Positions 10,101-17,888 of a stretch of DNA of 64,000 nucleotides are shown one piece after another. Origin of the DNA: Rhizobium sp. NXC24. Its GTDB lineage: Bacteria > Pseudomonadota > Alphaproteobacteria > Rhizobiales > Rhizobiaceae. The notes below the pieces were generated by a model, which worked only from the letters and a program-made list of their open reading frames with translations, did not search any database and had not been told where the DNA came from. The stretch is taken from assembly GCF_002944315.1 (NCBI RefSeq), contig NZ_CP024311.1:3138501-3202500 (forward strand), given 5' to 3'. Both the position numbers and the translations under genes were made by a program. Positions within the stretch are counted from its first letter, which is position 1. Each line of letters begins with the position of its first letter.

Positions 10101-12770
10101 CTGTCGGCAACCGAAGTTGGCGCCCTTTCCACCGCTGACCTCGCAACCTTCTCGACCGACGAGATTGCAGCCCTCTCGACCGCAGCCCTCTCCGGCCTGT
10201 CCTCCGAAAAGGTTGCAGCGCTGTCCACGGATCAGGTGGCCGCTCTCAAGACCAGCCAGATCGCCAAGCTCAGCACGAGCCAGATCGGCGCACTCTCCAC
10301 TGACCAGGCGAAGGTCCTGACCACTGACCAGGTCGCCGCTCTGAGCTCGACCCAGATTGGTGCGCTCTCCACCGACGACGTCGCGGTCCTCTCCACTGCC
10401 CAGATTGGTGCGCTGAAGACTGCACAGGTCGCCGCTCTGAAGTCCTCGCAGATCGCAGCTCTCTCCACCGATCAGGCTGCCGCTCTGAGCTCGACGCAGG
10501 TCGCAGCCCTGACGGCAACCGAAGTTGGTGCACTTTCCACCGCTGACCTGGCGACCTTCTCCACAGATGAGATCGCAGCTCTCTCGACCGCAGCTCTGTC
10601 GGGCCTGACTTCTGAAAAGGTCGCAGCGCTCTCCACCGATCAGGTTGCGGCTCTGAAGACCAGCCAGATCGCTAAGCTTAGCACCACTCAGATCGGCGCT
10701 CTTTCGACCGACCAGGCCAAGGTTCTGACCACCGAACAGGTCGCGGCTCTGACAAGCTCGCAGATCGGTGCACTCTCCACCGACGACGTCGCCGTCCTCT
10801 CCACCGCTCAGATCGGTGTCCTGACGACCGGCCAAGTCGCCGCCCTGAAGTCTTCGCAGATCGCAGCCCTGTCTACTGATCAGGCTGCCGCTCTGACGAG
10901 CTCGCAGATCGGTGCCCTGACAGCGACCGAAGTTGGCGCTCTCTCCACCGCCGACCTCGCAACCTTCTCCACCGACGAGATTGCAGCCCTCTCGACTGCA
11001 GCCCTCTCCGGCCTGTCCTCTGAAAAGGTTGCTGCTCTCTCCACGGATCAGGTTGCTGCTCTCAAGACCACCCAGATCGCCAAGCTGAGCACCAGCCAGA
11101 TCGGCGCTCTCTCCACCGACCAGGCTAAGGTTCTGACCACCGACCAGGTCGCGGCTCTGTCCTCGACCCAGATCGGTGCGCTCTCGACCGACGACGTCGC
11201 CGTCCTCTCCACCGCTCAGATTGGTGTGCTGAAGACTGGCCAGGTCGCCGCGCTGAGCTCTTCGCAGATCGCCGCCCTCTCCACGGATCAGGCTGCCGCT
11301 CTGAGCTCGACCCAGGTCGCAGCCCTGTCGGCAACCGAAGTTGGCGCCCTTTCCACCGCCGACCTCGCAACCTTCTCGACCGACGAGATCGCAGCGATCA
11401 GCACTGCAGCCCTCTCCGGTCTCTCCTCCGAAAAGGTTGCAGCGCTCTCCACGGATCAGGTTGCCGCTCTGAAGACCAGCCAGATCGCCAAGTTGAGCAC
11501 CAGCCAGATCGGCGCGCTCTCCACCGACCAGGCCAAGGTTCTGACCACCGATCAGGTTGCCGCTCTGAGCTCGACCCAGATCGCAGCCTTGTCCACCGAC
11601 GATGTTGCGGCTCTGTCCACCACTCAGATCGGTGTCCTGAAGACTGCACAGGTCGCCGCTCTGAAGTCCTCGCAGATCGCAGCCCTCTCCACGGATCAGG
11701 CTGCCGCTCTGACGAGCTCGCAGATCGGTGCCCTGACGGCCTCCGAAGTCGGCGCCCTCTCCACCGCCGACCTCGCAACCTTCTCCACCGACGAGATTGC
11801 AGCGATCAGCACCTCGGCTCTGTCGGGCCTGACATCCGATAAGGTTGCAGCGCTCTCGACTGACCAAGTGGCCGCTCTGACCACCGGTCAGATCGCCAAG
11901 CTGAGCACCAGCCAGATCGGCGCTCTTTCGACCGACCAGGCCAAGGTTCTGACCACCGACCAGGTCAGCGCTCTGACAAGCTCGCAGATCGGTGCGCTCT
12001 CCACCGACGACGTCGCCGCTCTCTCCACCGCTCAAATCGGTGTGCTGAAGACTGGCCAGGTCGCCGCCCTGAGCTCCTCGCAGATCGAAGCCCTCTCCAC
12101 GGATCAGGCTGCCGCTCTGAGCTCGACGCAAATCGGTGCCCTGTCGGCAACCGAAGTCGGCGCGCTCTCTACCGCCGACCTCGCGACCTTCTCGACGGAC
12201 GAGATCGCAGCGATCAGCACTGCAGCCCTCTCCGGTCTCTCCTCCGAAAAGGTTGCAGCGCTCTCCACGGATCAGGTGGCCGCTCTGAAGACCAGCCAGA
12301 TCGCCAAGTTGAGCACCAGCCAGATCGGCGCGCTCTCCACCGATCAGGCTAAGGTTCTGACCACCGACCAAGTTGCGGCTCTGTCCTCGACCCAGATCGG
12401 TGCGCTCTCCACCGATGACGTCGCCGCTCTGTCCACCACTCAGATCGGTGTCCTGAAGACCACGCAGGTCGCCGCCTTGAGCTCTTCGCAGATCGAAGCG
12501 CTCTCCACCGATCAGGTCGCCGCTCTGACGAGCTCGCAGATCGGTGCTCTGACGGCAACCGAAGTCGGCGCTCTCTCCACCGCCGACATCGCAACCTTCT
12601 CCACCGACGAGATTGCGGCGATCAGCACGGCGGGTCTGGGCGGACTGTCCACCGATGACATCGCTTCGCTCTCCAGCGCCCAGCTCTATGCCCTCACCAC
12701 GACACAGGTGCAGGCACTAGATGAAGGACAAGTCGCGGCGGTCATCTCTGCCTACGCGGCCTACAACTAA
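7128..12770 (+). CDS. Giant octapeptide-repeat protein (1880 residues), function unknown
   Basis: The product is made almost wholly of octapeptides of the form L-[ST]-[ST]-x-[QE]-[VIA]-x-A, typically LSTDQVAA, about 235 in all. They start within the first ten residues and run to near the C-terminus, which ends ISAYAAYN. The octads fall into a 17-octad (136-residue) super-unit repeated 12 times, with position-specific octads such as LSTADLAT, FSTDEIAA and LSTDQAKV. I saw no Pro, Cys, Trp, His or Arg, no signal peptide, no transmembrane segment and no RTX glycine-rich nonapeptides. Ser and Thr make up a large share. A long extended surface, matrix or filament protein is plausible. The downstream OGT-like enzyme suggests it is O-glycosylated. 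I do not recognise a named family. Confidence 0.88.
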   Translation: MTSVISSLSINQIKALTTSTIKQLTTDDVAALSTTQIKALSSTQISAFETQDISTFTSTQMGAVSTSAILGLSLDQLAVLSTTQLGGLSGEQVAALTTADVAGLSTDQTKGLTTTQVAALTSKQVAVLSTDDVAALSTDQIGVLKTAQVAALKSTQIAALSTDQAAALSSTQIAALTASEVGALSTADLATFSTDEVAALSTAALSGLTTDQVAALSTDQVAALKTTQIAKLSTSQIGALSTDQAKVLTTDQVASLSSTQIGALSTDDVAVLSTTQIGALKTAQIAALKSSQIAALSTDQAAALSSTQVAALTASEVGALSTADLATFSTDEIAAINTAALSGLSSDKVAALSTDQVAALKTSQIAKLSTSQIAALSTDQAKVLTTDQIGALTSSQIGALSTDDVAALSTAQIGVLKTAQIAALKSSQIAALSTDQAAALSSTQVAALTASEVGALSTADLATFSTDEIAAISTAAISGLTSDKVAALSTDQVAALKTSQIAKLSTTQIGALSTDQAKALTTDQVASLSSTQIGALSTDDVAVLSTAQIGALKTAQVAALKSSQIAALSTDQAAALTSSQVAALTATEVGALSTADLATFSTDEIAALSTAALSGLSSEKVAALSTDQVAALKTSQIAKLSTTQIGALSTDQAKVLTTDQVAALSSTQIAALSTDDVAVLSTAQIGALKTAQVAALKSSQIAALSTDQAAALTSSQIGALTASEVGALSTADLATFSTDEIAALSTAALSGLSSEKVAALSTDQVAALKTSQIAKLSTSQIGALSTDQAKVLTTDQVAALSSTQIGALSTDDVAVLTTAQIGALKTAQVAALKSSQIAALSTDQAAALTSSQIGALTASEVGALSTADLATFSTDEIAAISTAAISGLTSEKVAALSTDQVAALKTSQIAKLSTSQIGALSTDQAKVLTTDQVAALSSTQIGALSTDDVAALSTAQIGVLKTGQVAALSSSQIAALSTDQAAALSSTQIAALSATEVGALSTADLATFSTDEIAALSTAALSGLSSEKVAALSTDQVAALKTSQIAKLSTSQIGALSTDQAKVLTTDQVAALSSTQIGALSTDDVAVLSTAQIGALKTAQVAALKSSQIAALSTDQAAALSSTQVAALTATEVGALSTADLATFSTDEIAALSTAALSGLTSEKVAALSTDQVAALKTSQIAKLSTTQIGALSTDQAKVLTTEQVAALTSSQIGALSTDDVAVLSTAQIGVLTTGQVAALKSSQIAALSTDQAAALTSSQIGALTATEVGALSTADLATFSTDEIAALSTAALSGLSSEKVAALSTDQVAALKTTQIAKLSTSQIGALSTDQAKVLTTDQVAALSSTQIGALSTDDVAVLSTAQIGVLKTGQVAALSSSQIAALSTDQAAALSSTQVAALSATEVGALSTADLATFSTDEIAAISTAALSGLSSEKVAALSTDQVAALKTSQIAKLSTSQIGALSTDQAKVLTTDQVAALSSTQIAALSTDDVAALSTTQIGVLKTAQVAALKSSQIAALSTDQAAALTSSQIGALTASEVGALSTADLATFSTDEIAAISTSALSGLTSDKVAALSTDQVAALTTGQIAKLSTSQIGALSTDQAKVLTTDQVSALTSSQIGALSTDDVAALSTAQIGVLKTGQVAALSSSQIEALSTDQAAALSSTQIGALSATEVGALSTADLATFSTDEIAAISTAALSGLSSEKVAALSTDQVAALKTSQIAKLSTSQIGALSTDQAKVLTTDQVAALSSTQIGALSTDDVAALSTTQIGVLKTTQVAALSSSQIEALSTDQVAALTSSQIGALTATEVGALSTADIATFSTDEIAAISTAGLGGLSTDDIASLSSAQLYALTTTQVQALDEGQVAAVISAYAAYN
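7680..12575 (+). repeat. Twelve tandem copies of a 408-bp coding repeat
   Basis: The codons for STADLA recur every 408 bases: 7680, 8088, 8496 and so on to 12576 (4896 = 12 x 408). Each unit encodes 17 octapeptides. At DNA level the copies are nearly identical over long stretches yet differ in scattered silent and replacement changes. The basic 24-base octad repeat continues beyond the array at both ends. The period is a multiple of three, so unit gain or loss keeps the frame. Confidence 0.95.
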
Positions 12771-13099
12771 AATCTGACGGATTGCGGCGCGGTTTCACCC
12801 GCGCCGCAAAAGACCTCGGCGCCGCGCGAGAAATTGCGCGGCGCTATTCTTTTGCGAGACACTCCGAGAATCCGGGTTCGTTTGCGATTCGACCGTCATG
12901 ACGGCGAGCGGCAGAGCGGCACAGCGGCCGCCACTCCCCATTTTTTAACCGTTCGCCACTCTCATGGCCGGAAAACACTACGCTCCCTGCCCTGTGCCTC
13001 CTTCAGAAAACAATCAGTCCGACGCAAGCTAGCTGCACTAGAAGGGATGACGCTTTCGCTCGTCAGTTTCCCTCGGCCGCAAGGCCGCCTTGCCGCAGG
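12771..13099. other. Intergenic region between repeat gene and GT41 gene
   Basis: This 329-base spacer begins with two GC-rich stem-loops (listed separately). The remainder has no supported gene. It should contain the start of a separate transcript for the glycosyltransferase genes if the stem-loops terminate, but I identified no clear promoter. Confidence 0.6.
12782..12850 (+). terminator. Double stem-loop, probable terminator of the repeat gene
   Basis: The first hairpin pairs TTGCGGCGCGG (12782-12792) with its perfect complement at 12799-12809. The second pairs GCGCCGCGC (12819-12827) with 12836-12844 and is followed by a T-rich TATTCTTTTG. The second hairpin is the better Rho-independent terminator. 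Confidence 0.65.
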
Positions 13100-15154
13100 A
13101 TGTCCATGACCGTCAATATTGCACCTGTCTCGACCCAAGCCTCGCCGCTCGTCAGCGCATCGGAGAGGGCTCGGAATCAGCAATTGCCGCTTGCCGAGCT
13201 ATTTCAGATCGCTGAAGTTTTAGGTCGCATAGGCAAACAGTCGCAGGCGGTCGAACTCTACAAGACCTGGATCGCATTCAACGACGCTAACCCCCTGCTG
13301 CATCTCGCTTATTTCAATTATGCGGTCGCCGCCAACCAAACTGGCGATGCCGCCGCGGCGATCCACGCGCTTCGCGCCTGTTTAAAGCTGTCTCCAGAGT
13401 TCGGACCAGCGCACATCAACCTCGGCCGCCTTCTGGAAGACAGCGGCCTGACCGGCCGGGCCGTCGAACAATGGCGAGACTTCGCAAAAGCGACCGCCGA
13501 GATCACGGCCGACAAGATTGGCTATCGCCTGATGGCGCTCCAGCACATTGGCCGCGTTCTCGAAGCCGGCGGCTTGCTGGAAGAGGCGGAAGCAGCTTTA
13601 TGGCAAGCGATCGAGCTGCAGCCCAGCAAGACCGAGGCAGGCCAGCATTGGACGTCGTTGCGCCAGCACCAGTGCAAGTGGCCGACTCTGATCACGTCCG
13701 AACATGTCTCGGCCCGGCACTTGCTGGATGCAATGTCGCCCTTGATCCTCGGCTGCTATAGCGACGATCCCCTATTCCAGCTCGGCAAGGCCTATCGCTA
13801 TCACAAATCGCTGATCGGCCGGCCCGATCTCCGTGACTTCCCACGCCTTCCGCCGAAACAGAAATCGGGGACCGGAGAGCGTTTGCGCGTCGGCTACGTC
13901 TCATCGGATCTGCGCGACCATGCGGTCGGTTTTGCGCTCAGGGAAGTGCTGGAGCTGCATGACAAGAGCAGCGTCGAGGTTTTCGCCTATTACTGCGGCG
14001 AGCCGCGCTCTAACGACGCGACGCAAACGCGGATCAAGAACGCGGTGGATTGCTGGCGGGAAATCTCCACGCTCAGCGATATCGACGCAGCAAAGCAAAT
14101 CCGTGCTGACGAGATCGACATTCTCGTCGACGTCAACGGCTACACCAAGCATGCGCGGGCGAAGATCTTCGCCTACCGGCCTGCGCCGGTCATCGTCAAT
14201 TTCTGCGGCTATCCCGGCACGACAGCCAGCCCGTTTCATCAATACGTCATCGCGGACGAGCACATCATCCCGCCGGAGAATGAAATCTACTATACGGAAA
14301 AGGTGCTGCGGATTGCCTGCAACCAGCCCATCGACCGCAAACGGCTGATCGCCGCACGGCCGACCCGCGCGGAAGCCGGCCTGCCGGCGGACGCCTTCGT
14401 CTACGCTTGCCTCAACGGGATGCAGAAGATCACCGCCAACTGCTTTGCGCGCTGGATGCAGATCCTTTCTGCGACACCCGGCAGCGTGCTGTGGCTGCTT
14501 GCGGAGGCCCCGGATGTCAACGAGCGCCTGCGCCAGTTGGCCGCGCAAGCCGGCGTGGCGCCCGAGCGCCTCATTTTCGCGTCCAAGGCGGCCAATCCGA
14601 ACCATCTTGCGCGAATGGCATTGGCCGATCTCTTCCTGGACACCTTCCCCTATGGGGCACACTCCACCGCGGCGGACGCGATCACCGTCGGGCTGCCGGT
14701 CCTGACTATGCCCGGAAAAAGCTTTGCCTCGCGTTTCTGCAGCAGCATCGTCGCAGCCGCCGGCGTTCCGGAACTGATCTGCAGCGGGCCGGAGGATTAT
14801 GTAAGCCGGGCCATCGCCTTCGCGCAGGACCGCGAGAGCCTGACCGCGATCAGGGACTCCTTGCAGCGCCAGCGCGAGACCAGCGCGCTACGTGATATTC
14901 CAGGCCTCGCACGGCGCCTCGAATACCTGTTTTGGCAGATGCAGGGCGAAATCGAGCGCGGAGAAACGCCGGCGCCGGACATGCGCAATCTTGATGTCTA
15001 CTACGAGGTCGGCGCCGAAATCGTTCTGGAGAATATCGAATTCGAGGACGATCAAGCCTACCGGCGCCGCTATCTCGAGAAACTGGCCCAATGGAACGAT
15101 TACGCGCCGCTTGCGCACGACAGCCGTCTACTGAGAGAGCCGGAATCACTTTGA
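13100..15154 (+). CDS. TPR-GT41 glycosyltransferase (O-GlcNAc transferase/SPINDLY-like)
   Basis: This 684-residue protein has an N-terminal helical TPR region (about residues 30-200) and a C-terminal GT41 catalytic region. Landmarks known from O-GlcNAc transferases are present. They are GYVSSDLRDH with the His of the N-catalytic lobe (near 264-273), VNGYTKHAR then RPAPVIVNFCGYPGTT (about 344-370), a Lys in LNGMQKITANCF matching the UDP-binding Lys (about 442), and LDTFPYGAHSTAADA (about 514). The enzyme should transfer a sugar from a nucleotide donor to Ser/Thr of proteins in the cytoplasm. Its place beside a giant Ser/Thr-rich repeat protein makes that protein the obvious candidate substrate (inference). 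The next glycosyltransferase gene starts 39 bases downstream. Confidence 0.88.
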   Translation: MSMTVNIAPVSTQASPLVSASERARNQQLPLAELFQIAEVLGRIGKQSQAVELYKTWIAFNDANPLLHLAYFNYAVAANQTGDAAAAIHALRACLKLSPEFGPAHINLGRLLEDSGLTGRAVEQWRDFAKATAEITADKIGYRLMALQHIGRVLEAGGLLEEAEAALWQAIELQPSKTEAGQHWTSLRQHQCKWPTLITSEHVSARHLLDAMSPLILGCYSDDPLFQLGKAYRYHKSLIGRPDLRDFPRLPPKQKSGTGERLRVGYVSSDLRDHAVGFALREVLELHDKSSVEVFAYYCGEPRSNDATQTRIKNAVDCWREISTLSDIDAAKQIRADEIDILVDVNGYTKHARAKIFAYRPAPVIVNFCGYPGTTASPFHQYVIADEHIIPPENEIYYTEKVLRIACNQPIDRKRLIAARPTRAEAGLPADAFVYACLNGMQKITANCFARWMQILSATPGSVLWLLAEAPDVNERLRQLAAQAGVAPERLIFASKAANPNHLARMALADLFLDTFPYGAHSTAADAITVGLPVLTMPGKSFASRFCSSIVAAAGVPELICSGPEDYVSRAIAFAQDRESLTAIRDSLQRQRETSALRDIPGLARRLEYLFWQMQGEIERGETPAPDMRNLDVYYEVGAEIVLENIEFEDDQAYRRRYLEKLAQWNDYAPLAHDSRLLREPESL

Positions 15155-15193
15155 AGTTGAATTGCGGCAACGGCTGCAAGCGAAGAGGATATT

Positions 15194-16444
15194 ATGACTC
15201 CTGTTATTCTTGTGACATTCGCCGGGCGGCAAAAGCGAATGGAGATTCTGACCAAATACATCCGCAAGGCCATCAATGATGGCATCATTGATGAATGGCA
15301 CATATGGGATTTCACGCGCTCCTCTGAAGATAACGAGTGGGTCACGCGCGAATTCGGCCCGGCGCGATATATGGGGTCCGAAGCGCCGTACCAGTTGAAG
15401 GGAGCGGTCACGCCCCGCTCCTCCTTCCGTGCGAATGCCAAGATAGACCACGATCTACATATCGCCGTTCTTCCGAATGGTGACGATGATAATTGCTTCG
15501 AAATTGTCGTCGGTGGCTGGCAGAACACGCATTCCGCTCTTCGCAGCGTCAAGCGCAGCGAACTGAATAACTTTGGGAGCCGGGGTGAAACAACGACCAT
15601 CTGGAGCAAATCGACACCCAGCGTTCTTTCGCCAAGCCTGCCGAACCAGGTCGTGCTCAGCATCGACTCGGCGGGTGCTCCCTCACTTCAGGTCAATGGC
15701 GTGACGATCGGCAAGTGGCCTGAGCTGAACCTGGGCTCCGGCGCATCGGTGATGGTGCGCGGCGGATGGGGCGCCGATTTGGAACTTTGCGATATAAATG
15801 CCCCCGTACGACGCTACGTCGGGAACCCAAATGAAAAACTGCCCTATTGGCAGGCCTATGACTACTACGCGAAGCGGCTGGAGAGGTTTTCCAGCGCGGT
15901 ATTTCTGAAGTGTGACGATGACATCGTCTATCTGGACATAGAAAAACTCAATGAATTCATCGAGTTTAGAAGGGCCAACCCGAATTACTTCGTCGTCTCC
16001 GCAAATGTCGTGAACAACGGCGTATGCGCCTATTGGCAGCAACAAGGGGGCGGACTTCCCGATGACCTCGGTCATTTCGAGCGCCCGCCTGGAGGGTTCG
16101 GTGGAAGCCTGTGGCAAAGCGCCGAGCGCGCAACCCGGCTTCACGATTACTTCCTGGAAAAGGACGAGAAGCATCTGCCTTTGCCGAACAAGGTCATCGA
16201 ATGGACGGAGCGCCAGTCGATTAACTTCATATCCTGGCTCGGAAAAGACCTCCTGCATATGGCTCTTCCGAAAGGCGACGATGAATATGCGCTGACGGTC
16301 GACCTGCCGACTTTCCTCGATCGGCCCACCGCGATCTATGCGGATTTTACCGTCAGCCACCTCAGCTTCGGACCGCAGGAACACGGGCTGGACGTGGATC
16401 GCTTGATCAACGCCTATGATGCCCTGAGCTCTTCCCGACTTTAG
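15194..16444 (+). CDS. Putative glycosyltransferase with inserted FAMeT-like domain
   Basis: This 416-residue protein begins like a family-A-fold transferase (MTPVILVTFAGRQKRMEILTKY) and carries a DxD-type motif in FLKCDDDIVYLD (about residues 237-248), the usual metal/nucleotide-sugar site. Between them, about residues 85-210, is a beta-rich insert containing FEIVVGGWQNTHSALR. That insert resembles the farnesoic-acid O-methyltransferase-like (FAMeT) domain, which is thought to bind ligands or carbohydrate in other proteins. It is probably co-transcribed with the GT41 gene 39 bases upstream, perhaps extending the first sugar. The specific family and donor are not assignable by eye. Confidence 0.75.
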   Translation: MTPVILVTFAGRQKRMEILTKYIRKAINDGIIDEWHIWDFTRSSEDNEWVTREFGPARYMGSEAPYQLKGAVTPRSSFRANAKIDHDLHIAVLPNGDDDNCFEIVVGGWQNTHSALRSVKRSELNNFGSRGETTTIWSKSTPSVLSPSLPNQVVLSIDSAGAPSLQVNGVTIGKWPELNLGSGASVMVRGGWGADLELCDINAPVRRYVGNPNEKLPYWQAYDYYAKRLERFSSAVFLKCDDDIVYLDIEKLNEFIEFRRANPNYFVVSANVVNNGVCAYWQQQGGGLPDDLGHFERPPGGFGGSLWQSAERATRLHDYFLEKDEKHLPLPNKVIEWTERQSINFISWLGKDLLHMALPKGDDEYALTVDLPTFLDRPTAIYADFTVSHLSFGPQEHGLDVDRLINAYDALSSSRL

Positions 16445-16546
16445 TCCGCCCGACGCTGGAAGCTCAGGCATCCCTCGACCGATACAGGTGCGCGTTTCGT
16501 CTTGACTCGCGCCCGTACGGTGTCGGCCGTGCTTCTGCGCACCAGT

Positions 16547-16621
16547 CTAGCGAATATTCATAACGGCAAAGACGAACGACCCAGCGGTAACGCAGACTGC
16601 GAGTGTCACGTAGTAATCCAT
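16547..16621 (-). CDS. Predicted 24-residue single-span membrane peptide
   Basis: A 25-codon frame begins at ATG 16621 and ends in TAG. The peptide starts MDYYVTLAVCVTAG and ends in NIR, so one short hydrophobic span carries a positive tail. A strong purine-rich ribosome-binding site (AAAGGGGG) lies about seven bases upstream of the ATG, which is the main reason to call it. It is too short for ordinary gene finders. The role is unknown. Confidence 0.5.
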   Translation of the reverse strand: MDYYVTLAVCVTAGSFVFAVMNIR

Positions 16622-16860
16622 ATTGCACCCCCTTTCCGCACCAACGCGGTCAAGGAGTCATAATGGTCACAAAAAAGACGCAAGAAAGAACGCTTCGCGC
16701 ACTTTTTCTGTCGCCTGGACTCATGCCGTTATCGTGAAGCGTTTCGGAGATCGTCATCGCCTAAAGCAATTCCAGGAAAATGCGCAGCGGCTTTCGGTCC
16801 GGAAATTACGAGAATAAAGAGATAGAACGGTTGTGCGATTCCGTGAAAAGCTGAACCGCT

Positions 16861-16992
16861 CTACCGAAGTTGGAAGTTATTCCAATGCGAAGCTTTTGCC
16901 TTGGCAATAATCAGTCGACCCTCGCGGACGGCGGCAAATAGAGCAAAAATTGCTGCGATTGTTATTAGATCCCAAAGCATCGCTGGCCTCAT
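16861..16992 (-). CDS. Predicted 43-residue single-span membrane protein
   Basis: The frame has an N-terminal hydrophobic segment (LWDLITIAAIFALFAAV) followed by a basic tail (REGRLIIAKAKASHW). CAGGA lies five bases before the ATG at 16992. The frame is open further upstream, but that extension is Arg/Pro-rich and lacks a ribosome-binding site. I do not recognise the protein. It lies in a cluster of equally small genes. Confidence 0.45.
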   Translation of the reverse strand: MRPAMLWDLITIAAIFALFAAVREGRLIIAKAKASHWNNFQLR

Positions 16993-17274
16993 AATTCCTG
17001 ATAAAAGCGGCCGGGCTCCGGCAACCGTCGCCGCGGGACGTCTCATAGCTTCAAGGCGACATTGCGTTCGGGGGACGGCACAATCGCGGCAATATGTGAG
17101 GACACGCGAGACTCGCTGACCGCTGCCAATGACGCCGCGCAAGACCTATCAGCGTCCCGTCGTCGTTGCCCAAAGGCTGGCTGACGGGCTTATGCCCTCT
17201 TGGAGAGCTTGTCTTTCCACGTCTATCATTGTTGACTTCCAAACAATCATGATGCCAGCACGATGGAGGGGAAG

Positions 17275-17505
17275 ATGGATAAATCGCTTGTCGAACGTTT
17301 GGCCGACTGCGTCGGGCAGATCGAGGAGTTCTCGCAGCGCATCTCTCGTATTCAGGCAGGAGAGATCCAGCATCAAGCCAAATTCGGTGACGGCCCCTGG
17401 GAGGATATTACGGCAATAGTCCTCACTCACTATGAGGATATGCTGGAGAACTACAAATATTTCGCCGAGGATTTGAGACGCCGCATCGATAAGGGTGAAA
17501 GCTGA
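17275..17505 (+). CDS. Small hypothetical protein (76 residues)
   Basis: This acidic, soluble, mostly helical protein starts MDKSLVERLADCVGQIEEFS and ends RRRIDKGES. A very good ribosome-binding site (GGAGGGGAAG) directly precedes the ATG at 17275, and an ATG four codons earlier overlaps that site and is rejected. Codon use looks like real coding sequence. No family is recognised and no partner gene is adjacent. Confidence 0.65.
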   Translation: MDKSLVERLADCVGQIEEFSQRISRIQAGEIQHQAKFGDGPWEDITAIVLTHYEDMLENYKYFAEDLRRRIDKGES

Positions 17506-17631
17506 GTTGGCCTCGTCTCGTCGGCATCGAAGATCTAAGTAGGCGTCGCTCGCTGCGCTGTTGCGATCGCAGCCAGTCTCTTGGGCCATTGCAGAAACAA
17601 AAAGTTACCCAAACTGGTCGAATGGGGTTTT

Positions 17632-17659
17632 TTGAATCCGCTTTCGCCTTTGATATAGA
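17632..17659 (+). promoter_or_regulatory. Promoter of the predicted small RNA
   Basis: The -35 element TTGAAT (17632-17637) and the -10 element TATAGA (17654-17659) are separated by 16 bases, close to the rhizobial sigma-70 pattern. Transcription would begin near 17666. Confidence 0.5.
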
Positions 17660-17665
17660 ATTCGA

Positions 17666-17735
17666 TCATTCTAATATAAGAGTTCTGCCATATTTCCTCC
17701 CCCCGCCGAAACGCAAGTAGGCGGGGGCTTTTTTT
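17666..17735 (+). ncRNA. Predicted small RNA of about 70 nucleotides
   Basis: A promoter-like pair is followed about 35 bases on by a strong Rho-independent terminator, with no reading frame between. The single-stranded part includes TTTCCTCCCC, which could pair with Shine-Dalgarno sequences, as in several alphaproteobacterial regulatory RNAs. I cannot assign it to a named RNA family, and expression is not shown. Confidence 0.45.
17700..17735 (+). terminator. Strong Rho-independent terminator
   Basis: CCCCCGCC (17700-17707) pairs with GGCGGGGG (17720-17727), with a 12-base loop, followed by C and a run of seven T. It would end the predicted small RNA, or the upstream 76-residue gene. Confidence 0.8.
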
Positions 17736-17888
17736 AAAGTGCCGTCGTTCCCGCTTGGTTTCGTGCGGGGCTGAACAAATGAAGGCTGCGAAGTCTTCTC
17801 GTTCCTCTCGCTACCGTCACGCGATCTGTCACGCGACATCCCGCTCTCACTTCTGTAATCAATTCCGAAAATTCGATTGAGGAGCGAG

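Noticed and set aside
7347..12371. A 1674-codon open frame on the minus strand antisense to the octapeptide gene
   Set aside because: It arises because the 24-base repeat happens to lack stops in that frame. Its translation is a Gly/Asp/Leu-rich low-complexity shadow with no ribosome-binding site, and the plus frame has the gene-like start and better codon use.
7143..12750. Regular short repeats that could suggest a CRISPR array or a satellite
   Set aside because: The 24-base units are directly adjacent with no unique spacers, preserve one reading frame throughout, and no cas genes are near.
16623..16817. 64-codon plus-strand frame near the small membrane peptide
   Set aside because: No ribosome-binding site, Lys/Arg/Ser-rich random composition.
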